From Acidobacteriaceae bacterium (GTDB lineage: Bacteria > Acidobacteriota > Terriglobia > Terriglobales > Acidobacteriaceae), in assembly GCA_030044455.1 (NCBI GenBank), contig JASHVU010000782.1:1-15674 (forward strand): a DNA stretch of 15,674 bases, read 5' to 3'. The notes below the pieces were generated by a model, which did no database searches, had not been told where the DNA came from, and saw only the letters and a program-made list of their open reading frames with translations. Both the position numbers and the translations under genes were made by a program. Positions 8,465-15,674 of this stretch are shown one piece after another (within the stretch, counting starts at the first letter, position 1; each line of letters starts with the position of its first letter).

Positions 8465-8494
8465 ATTATGCATCTCCGGGGAGATTGAAGGCAA
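8465..8494 (-). promoter_or_regulatory. Sigma70-like promoter of the TonB receptor gene with embedded palindrome
   Basis: On the minus strand, TTGCCT (8494-8489) and CATAAT (8470-8465) are separated by 18 nt, matching -35 and -10 consensus at 4 of 6 and 5 of 6 positions. Transcription would start near 8458, giving a leader of about 30 nt containing the GGAGG. The spacer contains ATCTCC-GG-GGAGAT (8472-8485), a 6-bp inverted repeat at a place where a repressor could block polymerase. Confidence 0.5.
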
Positions 8495-8675
8495 GGAAGT
8501 TACGATTCTGAAGGAGCAGTCGTCCGATTTGTGAAAGAGCGAACGCTGAGAGGGGAAGTGTCCGGCCGGGAACGTCAAAAATGGTTCCAAGTCCAATGTT
8601 CAGTAGGAGGAAGAAATTAATGCCCCGCATCAGAATGAATATAAGCCTGAAACCATGTGAACGTGTCAGCGACCC

Positions 8676-10382
8676 CTATGGATGGCTGCAATGCTCGGAA
8701 CCGGAAGCGATGGCTAGAGACAGACGCCGGGCGGCATCGTTGTCAGGAGAAAAAAGTAGTACGCGCTCGAGAGTCTGCGCGGCGGCCGCGGCCTGGCCCA
8801 GGCGGCACTGGGCCACGGCAAGATCGATGCCTGCGGCGCTGGCTCCGGGATCATGAGTGAATGCCGTCTGCCACAACGGCAGGGCGGCAGCGAAATCGCC
8901 CGCCTGCGCATCGAGAACAGCAAGGTCGCCGGCCGCCGTCTCGTTATAAGGATCTGCCCGCAGCGCTGCCTGATACTCCAACTTTGCCCGCTCGCGGTTC
9001 CCGCTCTCCTGCTCGAGAAAACCAAGCTCCATGTGCAGCTCCGTGTCGTTTGCCTGGGCAGAGTCGGAGGATTCGGCCTGGAGCAACAGTCGCATCGCGC
9101 GCTCTCCGGCGGGACGATCGCCGCGCAAAGCCAGCTGGGCCCAGGCGATTCCTTCGTCGCGCGCGCTCGGATGGAGGCCGCCAATAGGCTCCAGCTCTTC
9201 GGCGCCAAGTGGGTTTGTGAACGGCTTTGAAGCAATCTCGATGCGATGATCGGTCACCTGCTCGTGCGCAATGTCCTCGGTTTCTTCACGGGGCATGTGG
9301 CAGGAGGTGCAATCGGGGTCCTGCTCATGATGGCCGGATCGAAGACCGGCATGACAGCCTAGGCAACGGCTCCGGTAATAGCTGACGCGATCGTCCGCGG
9401 CCACCGATGCGTGCGGATCGTGACAGGTGGTGCAGGTGAGGCGATCTCCGCTGGCGCGCTTGCAGGCGCTCTCCAACAGCGATTCCCATTGGCTGGTGGC
9501 GCGGCCTCCAGGGCCGGCTCTGCGGCCGTTTTCAAAGTAGACCGCATCATCGAAGAGATTGTCGCCGGGCTGAAAGGCTCCCATCTTGCGCCCCAGCTTG
9601 ACCACGGCCACTTCTCCTTCCAGATGGCATTCGAGACAAACGGAATCGCGGCGGACTGCGTCGAGTTTTGCGGGGTTGAGTATGGGACCTTTTCCATTCT
9701 GCGCCAGATGCTCCGACGGATCGCCGTGACAGGACTCGCAGGTGATGCCTCCGCGTGGAAACGGCGGTCCGGCAAAGTGATTTCTCGCATCGGGCAGAGA
9801 CTCCTTCACGTTGCTCGCATGGCAGTGAAGGCATCCAGGATCGACAGGCAAAGTGAGCGGCATTTCGCGGGTGTCCAGAAAATTGGGAGTCATGTCCCAG
9901 ATATGCTTTTTCGCGTACCAGTTGATGGGGATTTCGTACCAGTAGCCCTCGCGTTCAAAGAGCCAGGTCCGACCGCGTCTGCCGGAGCCAAGATAAAAAA
10001 TCAGCAATTGCCTGCCGTTCAGCTCGCGGCCAGGCGCAGCGTTGGGCCGCTGATAGGAGAGCCACACCTGCCCCTGGCTGAGAAAAACGCGGTAGTGTAT
10101 GCCTGATGTTGCGTGAGTGAAATCGGCGGGGATGAAGCCCTCAGCCGCAGGTCCGCTGGCGTGAGCCATGGGTGTGCGCTTCCAGGAATCGCAGATTTGC
10201 TGATGGCATGGCATGCACACAAGGTCGGGATCTTGTGACTGCGCGTCTGACGGTGTGCCGGCGTTCTGCGATGCTGAGCCGGACAGCGCATTGGCGGCCA
10301 TCCAACAGATTGCCGGCAGCCCGGCAAAAAAAAGCATGAGCGCAGTGAGGCCCGGGGAACTGAAAAAATACCGGCGATTCAT
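8676..10382 (-). CDS. Exported seven-heme c-type cytochrome with C-terminal TPR domain
   Basis: 568 residues from ATG 10382. An in-frame GTG at 10400 would add six residues, but the ATG gives a cleaner signal sequence (MNRRYFFSS then a hydrophobic run). Neither has a good Shine-Dalgarno. Seven CxxCH heme motifs are present (numbered from the GTG): C62, C190, C221, C255, C323, C346 and C364. A heme-free segment of about 120 residues between the first two holds aromatic-rich strands including GSGRRGRTWLFER, which I recall from an uncharacterised cytochrome c554-like/TPR family of Acidobacteria and Planctomycetes. Residues about 417-560 are TPR-like helical repeats for protein contacts. The heme motifs require periplasmic assembly, so the role is probably extracytoplasmic electron transfer; the partner is unknown. 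It is divergent from the redoxin/monooxygenase pair, with 103 nt between starts, and upstream of the TonB receptor. Nitrite or hydroxylamine chemistry is not indicated. Confidence 0.9.
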   Translation of the reverse strand: MNRRYFFSSPGLTALMLFFAGLPAICWMAANALSGSASQNAGTPSDAQSQDPDLVCMPCHQQICDSWKRTPMAHASGPAAEGFIPADFTHATSGIHYRVFLSQGQVWLSYQRPNAAPGRELNGRQLLIFYLGSGRRGRTWLFEREGYWYEIPINWYAKKHIWDMTPNFLDTREMPLTLPVDPGCLHCHASNVKESLPDARNHFAGPPFPRGGITCESCHGDPSEHLAQNGKGPILNPAKLDAVRRDSVCLECHLEGEVAVVKLGRKMGAFQPGDNLFDDAVYFENGRRAGPGGRATSQWESLLESACKRASGDRLTCTTCHDPHASVAADDRVSYYRSRCLGCHAGLRSGHHEQDPDCTSCHMPREETEDIAHEQVTDHRIEIASKPFTNPLGAEELEPIGGLHPSARDEGIAWAQLALRGDRPAGERAMRLLLQAESSDSAQANDTELHMELGFLEQESGNRERAKLEYQAALRADPYNETAAGDLAVLDAQAGDFAAALPLWQTAFTHDPGASAAGIDLAVAQCRLGQAAAAAQTLERVLLFSPDNDAARRLSLAIASGSEHCSHP

Positions 10383-10424
10383 CGGGAGCAAAGATACCAC
10401 GCCATTGCACTTGTCCGTTGGGAC

Positions 10425-10443
10425 CGCACGGGCCGCTCGTGCG
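10425..10443. promoter_or_regulatory. Inverted repeat in the divergent promoter region
   Basis: CGCACG and CGTGCG arms are separated by GGCCGCT, near the middle of the 103-nt gap between the divergent cytochrome and redoxin genes. This is a natural place for one regulator to control both sides. No convincing -35/-10 pair was found on either strand here. GC-rich repeats of this size can occur by chance. Confidence 0.25.
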
Positions 10444-10485
10444 CTGTTTTCGACTTTCCGCAGCTACGTGGTAAAGTTCAGAGCT

Positions 10486-11061
10486 ATGGCATTGCGCCCG
10501 ACAGTGGTCCTGCTTGGCTGCCTGTCGATGTTTGCGCGGGCCGCGGGACCGTTCGGCACGGATCTGAACGGCCACCCGATCGAGCAGATTGCGCCCGCTG
10601 GAACGAAAGCGGTGGTGCTGTTTTTTGTCGCGTCGGATTGTCCAATCTCAAACCGTTACATTCCGGAGATCGAACGGTTGGACCGCAAGTTCGCGCCCCA
10701 GGGCGTGCGCTTCTGGTGGGTGTATCCAAATCCCGGAGACACGGCAGCGGTGGTCCGCCGTCATGATGAGCAGTTCGATCTTCACGCGGATGCAGTGCTG
10801 GACACGGAACAGCGGCTGACGCGCATGGCGCATGTGACGATAACGCCCGAGGTTGCTGTCTTCGTTTCCACAGCGGCAGGGCTCCGCGAACTATACCGGG
10901 GACGGATCGACGACCGTTACCTTGCGCTGGGGCAGGAACGGCCCGCGGCGACGAGGCATGATCTTGAGATGGCTATCGGCGCCGTGCTTGACAATGGTCC
11001 CGTTCTAAAGCCGGGTGGTCCTGCCGTCGGCTGTTCGATTGTGCCTCGCAATGCGCCATGA
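10486..11061 (+). CDS. Exported redoxin (thioredoxin-fold) protein with a single active-site cysteine
   Basis: 191 residues from ATG 10486. The frame continues upstream to 10213, but that extension overlaps the divergent cytochrome gene and lacks a signal sequence, whereas ATG 10486 begins a plausible short signal peptide (about residues 1-20, ending FARAA). A thioredoxin-fold core follows: strand VVLFFVASDCPIS with Cys52, and the conserved cis-proline position TPE (Pro121). The usual CxxC is CPIS, so the resolving cysteine of thioredoxins is absent; a second cysteine, Cys183, lies in the C-terminal motif VGCSI. The protein may therefore act as a peroxiredoxin-like or copper/thiol-handling factor rather than a dithiol reductase; this is inference. 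Its stop codon overlaps the start of the next gene (ATGA), indicating translational coupling, and similar domains are, as I recall, fused to that gene's product in other phyla. Confidence 0.82.
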   Translation: MALRPTVVLLGCLSMFARAAGPFGTDLNGHPIEQIAPAGTKAVVLFFVASDCPISNRYIPEIERLDRKFAPQGVRFWWVYPNPGDTAAVVRRHDEQFDLHADAVLDTEQRLTRMAHVTITPEVAVFVSTAAGLRELYRGRIDDRYLALGQERPAATRHDLEMAIGAVLDNGPVLKPGGPAVGCSIVPRNAP

Positions 11062-13268
11062 GAATTCTGCGCTGCATATCGTTTGCGCTAGTCTGCTGCG
11101 TTTTTGTGACCTGGCTGAATTCGCGCCGCGCGATGCGCGCGGCGGAAATTCCTGTAACCTGGAGCCGGCAGATCGCACCCATCGTTTACCAGAATTGCGC
11201 CACTTGCCACCACCCCGGAGGCAGCGGACCCTTCAGTCTGCTTACCTATCGCGATGCGTACCGTCGCGGGCCGCAGATGGAGGAGGCCACACAGTCGCGC
11301 TATATGCCGCCCTGGCTCCCGGCGCCGGGTTACGGCGATTTTGCGGGTGCACGCCGTCTGAGCGATGAGCAGGTGGCGCTCATTCGCAGGTGGGTGGAGT
11401 CGGGAATGCCTGAAGGCGATGCCTCTGCCGCTCCTGAGCCGCCGCACTATGACGCAACCTGGCAGATGGGAAAACCCGATCTGATCCTTACCATCAATCA
11501 CCCCTACAGGTTGGCCGCGGGGGGAACCGATGTCTTTCGCAACTTCATCCTGCCGTATCCGGACGCGCATACCCATTACATTCGAGCGATGGAGATTCTG
11601 CCGAGCGTGCCCCAGGTGGTGCATCACGCCAACGTGCTGATCGATCGCGCTGCTTCTTTGCGACGCCGTTACCCCGCAGACTGGGAGGATGGAATTCCCG
11701 GTATGGAATTGGAACTCGATGCGGGCAATACCTTTGATCCCGACAGCCATTTTCTTTTCTGGAAGCCGGACACGCCGGTGCTGGAAGAACCCAAAGGGAT
11801 GCCTTGGCGGCTCGATGCGGGCAACGATCTCGTTCTCAATATGCACCTGAAACCGAGCGGCAAGCCCGAGACGATCAGCGCGCAGATCGGTTTGTACTTC
11901 GCTCCCGAGCCGGCGTCAAAACATCCTATGCTGCTCGAGCTTGAAGATGATCGCGACCTGGATATTCCGGCTGGCGACCGGAACTTTGTAGTGCAGGACG
12001 AACTGAAGCTGCCGATTGATGTGGAGGTTTTTGGGATATATCCTCACGCTCACTACCTTGGCAAAGTTCTCGAAGCCTGGGCCATCCTGCCCGATGGCCA
12101 CAAGCAGTGGCTGATCCGCATTCCCAGTTGGGACATTGATCGCCAGTCGGTTTATCGCTATCGCAATCCAGTTTTCCTGCCACGCGGAGCGGTCCTGCAC
12201 ATGCACTACGTCTATGACAACTCGGCGGACAACTTTCATAATCCGAATACTCCGCCCATTCGCGTGCGGGCAGGTAACCGTTCCGTGGACGAGATGGCGC
12301 ATCTCTGGATCCAGGTTCTACCGGTCAATGTACCCAAAGGAAGTCCCGATCCGCGATTGCTGCTGGAGCAGGCTTGGATGGAACATCGCGTGGACAGGAA
12401 TCCTGGAGACTTGATTGCGATGTACAACCTGGCGTCGGCACAGGCCGGGCTTGGACGCTACTCTGAGGCCGCGGATGATTATCGCAATTTGCTGGCCACC
12501 CATCCGGACGACGCGCGCTCTCTTAACAGCCTGGGCGCCGCACTTGAAAATGCAGGAGACTGGCAGGGTGCCGAAGAGGCCTTTACGCGAGCGATTGCCG
12601 CCGGGCCTGACACCTGCGATGCCCAATTCAACCTGGCGGGTCTGGAGCTGAAACGCAGCAAGTTTGCGCAAGCCGAAGAGCAGTTCCGCACCATGCTGCG
12701 CCTGTGCCCCGACGATGCAGAGGCGCACAGCGGGCTGGCGGTGGCGCTCGACGGCGAAGGCAATTCTACGTCCGCACGGGCTGAGTTCGAGAGCGCGCTC
12801 GAACTCGATCCCGCCAGCTTTACTGCGCTTTATCATCTGGGAGAAATGGCGATCGCGTCGGGCTCGCCGCAGCGCGCGGTCGATCTGCTCGGCAAAGCTG
12901 CCGCCGAGCGCCCTGGCGACGTGGACACTCGCGAGCGGCTGGCCATGGCCTTGGCGCAGTTGGGGCGATCCGGCGATGCGCTCACCCAACTGCGCGAAGC
13001 GGTGCGTCTCTCGCCCAACGACGCGAACCCGCACGCGCTGCTTTCACAGGTTTTGGCGAGCGCCGGCAAGTTGCAGCCGGCGATTGAAGAACAGTATCAG
13101 GCGCTCGATTTGCAGCCAAACGATGCCGATGGCTGGAACAACCTGGGCGTGCTGGAGGCACGCATCGGTAAGACGTCCGAGGCGCGCGCGGATTTCCAAC
13201 GCGCCTTGCAGCTCGCACCCAATCATGCGCAGGCGCGCGCCAATCTGACCCGGCTTTCCCAGCAATGA
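11058..13268 (+). CDS. Cytochrome c / PHM-like copper monooxygenase / TPR fusion protein
   Basis: 736 residues; the ATG at 11058 overlaps the redoxin stop. Residues 1-29 look like a signal sequence. A single-heme cytochrome c domain follows, with CATCH at 47-51 and a conserved MPPW at 83-86 whose Met may be the distal ligand. Residues about 140-425 match the two-domain type II copper monooxygenase fold of peptidylglycine and dopamine monooxygenases. HH189-190 and His263 fit the CuH site; His330 and His332 (HAHYLGK) with Met413 (DEM) fit the CuM site. An extra HMH lies at 381-383. Residues 452-723 are exactly eight contiguous 34-residue TPRs. Known relatives hydroxylate C-H bonds using ascorbate as reductant; here the attached heme could supply electrons instead, which is inference. 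The substrate is unknown. It is coupled to the redoxin gene and faces the seven-heme cytochrome gene, suggesting an envelope redox complex. Confidence 0.85.
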   Translation: MRILRCISFALVCCVFVTWLNSRRAMRAAEIPVTWSRQIAPIVYQNCATCHHPGGSGPFSLLTYRDAYRRGPQMEEATQSRYMPPWLPAPGYGDFAGARRLSDEQVALIRRWVESGMPEGDASAAPEPPHYDATWQMGKPDLILTINHPYRLAAGGTDVFRNFILPYPDAHTHYIRAMEILPSVPQVVHHANVLIDRAASLRRRYPADWEDGIPGMELELDAGNTFDPDSHFLFWKPDTPVLEEPKGMPWRLDAGNDLVLNMHLKPSGKPETISAQIGLYFAPEPASKHPMLLELEDDRDLDIPAGDRNFVVQDELKLPIDVEVFGIYPHAHYLGKVLEAWAILPDGHKQWLIRIPSWDIDRQSVYRYRNPVFLPRGAVLHMHYVYDNSADNFHNPNTPPIRVRAGNRSVDEMAHLWIQVLPVNVPKGSPDPRLLLEQAWMEHRVDRNPGDLIAMYNLASAQAGLGRYSEAADDYRNLLATHPDDARSLNSLGAALENAGDWQGAEEAFTRAIAAGPDTCDAQFNLAGLELKRSKFAQAEEQFRTMLRLCPDDAEAHSGLAVALDGEGNSTSARAEFESALELDPASFTALYHLGEMAIASGSPQRAVDLLGKAAAERPGDVDTRERLAMALAQLGRSGDALTQLREAVRLSPNDANPHALLSQVLASAGKLQPAIEEQYQALDLQPNDADGWNNLGVLEARIGKTSEARADFQRALQLAPNHAQARANLTRLSQQ

Positions 13269-13356
13269 TCCTGGATTGTGTTAATATTCGACACTGTTTC
13301 GTCGGTCCACGAGTAATGCAGCTACATCTTAATTAACTTCGGTCGAGTCCATTAAA

Positions 13357-15674
13357 ATGAAACCCCATGCGCCTCTTGCGTCGCTTGTCGCCCTGAGCCT
13401 GGGGCAGACTCTGCTTCCCGGCCAGAGTCCGCCGGCTTTGCCCGCGGTGCCGGCCTTTGCGCTGGAACAGGGAGCAGCCCTGCACATTGTGCGAGAGGTT
13501 GACCCTGAGCGTCCCTTCTCAGTAATCGGGCCGCGCGGCGCGCTGCTGGGCAGACAGGATGGCAGCTTTGAGGCGTGGCTCTTTCCCTGGAAAATCTTGA
13601 GCAACATGCGCATCCGGGCCGAGATGCAGAATTACCCGGTGCCCATCGACGTGAATCAGTACGCCGGATCGATCGATGTGACGCCCAGCGCAACCATCCT
13701 CACTTACACCCACGCCAATTTCACGATCCGGCAGATCATGTTTGCGCCCCGACAGCCGCAGCAAGGATCGGGCGTGATCGTTCTTTATCAGATCGAAGCC
13801 ATACGGCCGATGACGCTCACCTTCAGCTTTACGCCGCAGATGCAGCGAATGTGGCCTGCGTCATCTGACCCTCAGACTTCTCCGGAGTGGGTGCCGACGC
13901 AAACAGGTTTGGGCAATGCGTCGTCGGGTTTTTATGTTCTGCACGAGAACTTCCCCGATCATGCCGCGGCGCTCGCCATACCCACCGCCGAACCGGGTAT
14001 CCTTCCGCCGTATCAGGAACGCCCACAGGTTTGGCCGCTGGAGTTCGTGCTGCATTTCGATCCTGCGAGAGACGCGAATACGTTCTTTCCCCTGCTCATC
14101 ACCAGGGCAGACACGCAGCAGGCCTCGACGCGCGAAGCGCTGGCACACAGCCTGGCTGAACTCGACGCCGTGATTCCCACTCTCTATGCGGACAACGCGA
14201 AGTACTTTCACGATCTTCTCGCCAAGCATACGAGCATCGAAACGCCCGACAGCGATTTGAATGCGGCTTTTTCCTGGGCAATCGCCGCTATCGATCAGCT
14301 TCGCGTAGAGACTCCGGAGCGCGACGGCATGGCGCTGACCGCGGGCTTTGTCGGATCCGGCGACTCCACGCGACCCGGCTTTGGATGGTTCTTCGGCCGT
14401 GACGCGCTGTGGACGCTCTACGCCGTCAATAGCTACGGCGACTTCGGGACATCCAGGCAGGAAATTGATTTTTTGCTGGCTCATCAACGCGCCGACGGCA
14501 AAATCATGCACGAGTACGCGCAGACTGCAAATCTCGTCGACTGGCAGTCGCTGCCCTATGAGTATGCCGCGGCCGATTCCACGCCGCTGCTGCTGATGGC
14601 GGTGAATGACTATCTGAAGATCAGCGGCGACGCCGATTTCGTGCGCTCGCATTGGGCCGCGTTCCAGCGCGCCTGGGATTTCGAAACATCGCATGTTTCA
14701 AGTGACGGCATCTACAACAACACCCAGGGCACAGGGTGGGTAGAAAACTGGTTTCCCTCGCTGCCGTATCAGGAAATCTATCTCGCGTCGCTCGATGAGC
14801 AGGCCAGTCTCGCGTTTGCAAATCTTGCGCGCACCTGTGACCATGCCGACCTGGCGGATGGTGCCAACGCCCGTGCCGCCCGCATCGGGCAGGCAATTGA
14901 GAAGGAGTATTCCGATCCCGCCTCCGGTTTCTACGCTTTCAGTATCGATCCACACGGCGTGCCCGACAATACGCCGTCGATCTTCCCGGCGGTTGCGTGG
15001 TGGGACGGCAGCTTTGCGCTCGATCACCCTGAAGGCATGATGCAGCGCTGGGCGTCAAGCGAGTTTTCGACCGACTGGGGCACGCGGGACATCAGTGATC
15101 AAGTCAGCTTTTACGATCCCATCAGTTATCACCAGGGAAGCGTGTGGCCGCTTTACACGGGCTGGGTTTCACTTGCTGAGTACCGCGCCGGCCGGCCGCT
15201 CTCAGGTTACGCTCACTTGATGCAGACTGCCGACTTGTCCTGGTCGCAGGACCTCGGCTCGGTCACCGAACTGCTCTCCGGGCAGTTCTTTCAGACTCTG
15301 GGGCGCAGCACGGCGCATCAGCTCTGGTCTTCGGCCATGGTGATCTCGCCCGTTCTCCGCGGCCTTTTCGGTCTGGAGTGGAATGCCGCAACTCAAACGT
15401 TGACGGTGAATCCCCATCTGCCCGCTGACTGGGTCAGCTCAACCATTCGCCGCATTCCCCTGGGCAGGTCCTCCGTCGATCTCACTTTCACCCGGCAAGG
15501 GCAGAAACTGTTGGTTGAAGCCGGTGGATTCGGCGCTTCCGCGCTGCATCTTGCCACCGCTGCTGCCGGTGCAAAACTGAGCGGAAGCACGCTCGAAATT
15601 CCGCTGCCCGCGGTCGAGGTAGCATGGTCGCATCGTCTTCCGGATTTTGGCGCCAAAACAGAGCAGCTGAAAGT
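13357..15674 (+). CDS. Exported glycoside hydrolase, glycogen-debranching-enzyme-like (alpha/alpha)6 family, 3' end missing
   Basis: The frame opens at ATG 13357, the first start after an in-frame TAA at 13330, and has no stop before the window end; 772 residues are visible. Residues 1-22 form a weak signal-like sequence (LASLVALSLGQ), so export is likely but not certain. The N-terminal part to about residue 275 is a beta-sandwich, followed by an (alpha/alpha)6 barrel. The barrel has signatures of amylo-alpha-1,6-glucosidase (COG3408) and related families: FGWFFGRDALW with Asp349, an ADSTPLLL segment, VENW with Glu463, YHQGSVWP beginning at Tyr591, and Glu638 in VTELLSG as a candidate second acidic residue. 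A C-terminal beta domain starts at about 690. Such enzymes hydrolyse alpha-glucosidic or related bonds; the substrate here is unknown. Export would be unusual for true glycogen debranching. It lies 88 nt after the TPR gene and may be separately transcribed. Confidence 0.8.
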   Translation, partial: MKPHAPLASLVALSLGQTLLPGQSPPALPAVPAFALEQGAALHIVREVDPERPFSVIGPRGALLGRQDGSFEAWLFPWKILSNMRIRAEMQNYPVPIDVNQYAGSIDVTPSATILTYTHANFTIRQIMFAPRQPQQGSGVIVLYQIEAIRPMTLTFSFTPQMQRMWPASSDPQTSPEWVPTQTGLGNASSGFYVLHENFPDHAAALAIPTAEPGILPPYQERPQVWPLEFVLHFDPARDANTFFPLLITRADTQQASTREALAHSLAELDAVIPTLYADNAKYFHDLLAKHTSIETPDSDLNAAFSWAIAAIDQLRVETPERDGMALTAGFVGSGDSTRPGFGWFFGRDALWTLYAVNSYGDFGTSRQEIDFLLAHQRADGKIMHEYAQTANLVDWQSLPYEYAAADSTPLLLMAVNDYLKISGDADFVRSHWAAFQRAWDFETSHVSSDGIYNNTQGTGWVENWFPSLPYQEIYLASLDEQASLAFANLARTCDHADLADGANARAARIGQAIEKEYSDPASGFYAFSIDPHGVPDNTPSIFPAVAWWDGSFALDHPEGMMQRWASSEFSTDWGTRDISDQVSFYDPISYHQGSVWPLYTGWVSLAEYRAGRPLSGYAHLMQTADLSWSQDLGSVTELLSGQFFQTLGRSTAHQLWSSAMVISPVLRGLFGLEWNAATQTLTVNPHLPADWVSSTIRRIPLGRSSVDLTFTRQGQKLLVEAGGFGASALHLATAAAGAKLSGSTLEIPLPAVEVAWSHRLPDFGAKTEQLK

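Noticed and set aside
8620..8856. Plus-strand small ORF (78 codons) with a textbook AGGAGG at 8605-8610
   Set aside because: Most of it is antisense to the cytochrome gene's 3' end, and its Arg/Ala/Ser-rich composition is typical of a shadow frame. The good Shine-Dalgarno alone is not enough; ribosome profiling or conservation of MPRIRMN would be needed to revive it.
10383..10400. GTG at 10400 as the cytochrome start
   Set aside because: It adds six residues before a better signal-peptide start at ATG 10382 and has no convincing ribosome-binding site. It cannot be fully excluded.
10213..10485. Upstream extension of the redoxin reading frame
   Set aside because: It overlaps the divergent cytochrome gene's 5' end, has no signal sequence and no recognisable domain; ATG 10486 starts a plausible signal peptide.
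13861..14694. 277-codon minus-strand ORF inside the glycoside hydrolase gene
   Set aside because: The plus-strand frame carries hydrolase motifs throughout; the minus frame has no recognisable features.

Overview
The window most likely comes from an acidobacterium (Acidobacteriota, Terriglobia-like). The pointers are a VWFA-related protein of the type found mainly in this phylum, a large Oar-like TonB-dependent receptor with an N-terminal carboxypeptidase-regulatory-like domain, secreted multiheme and TPR proteins, and generally high-GC coding sequence. This rests on family recognition only; there is no rRNA or other phylogenetic marker. Both window edges cut through genes. No tRNA, rRNA, insertion sequence or CRISPR array was seen.

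Layout. (1) 1-1866 (+): 3' part of a VWFA-related protein. (2) 2019-4754 (+): a probable sugar-catabolic pair, a class II aldolase and an L-fucose-isomerase-fold protein, 129 nt apart. The aldolase carries amphipathic helices at both ends that look like bacterial-microcompartment encapsulation peptides. (3) 4767-4821: an 18-bp perfect inverted repeat between convergent genes, probably a two-way terminator. (4) 8429-4854 (-): a 1191-aa TonB-dependent outer-membrane receptor with a recognisable promoter and operator-like palindrome. (5) 10382-8676 (-): an exported seven-heme c-type cytochrome with a TPR tail. (6) 10486-13268 (+), divergent from the cytochrome: a redoxin-like protein overlapping by 4 nt a three-part protein made of a single-heme cytochrome c domain, a PHM/DBM-like type II copper monooxygenase core with all expected copper ligands, and eight contiguous 34-residue TPRs. 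(7) 13357 to the window end (+): an apparently exported (alpha/alpha)6 glycoside hydrolase related to glycogen-debranching enzymes, open at the right edge.

How it may work together. The strongest candidate for an undescribed system is the divergent block at 8676-13268. A seven-heme cytochrome, a redoxin and a heme-plus-copper monooxygenase all appear to be exported, two of them carry TPR scaffolds, and a TonB receptor lies downstream of the cytochrome. This fits an envelope redox pathway in which hemes rather than ascorbate feed electrons to a copper hydroxylase. The substrate is unknown. The second candidate is the aldolase/isomerase pair, which may be a satellite of an L-fucose/L-rhamnose microcompartment pathway; no shell-protein gene is present in the window.
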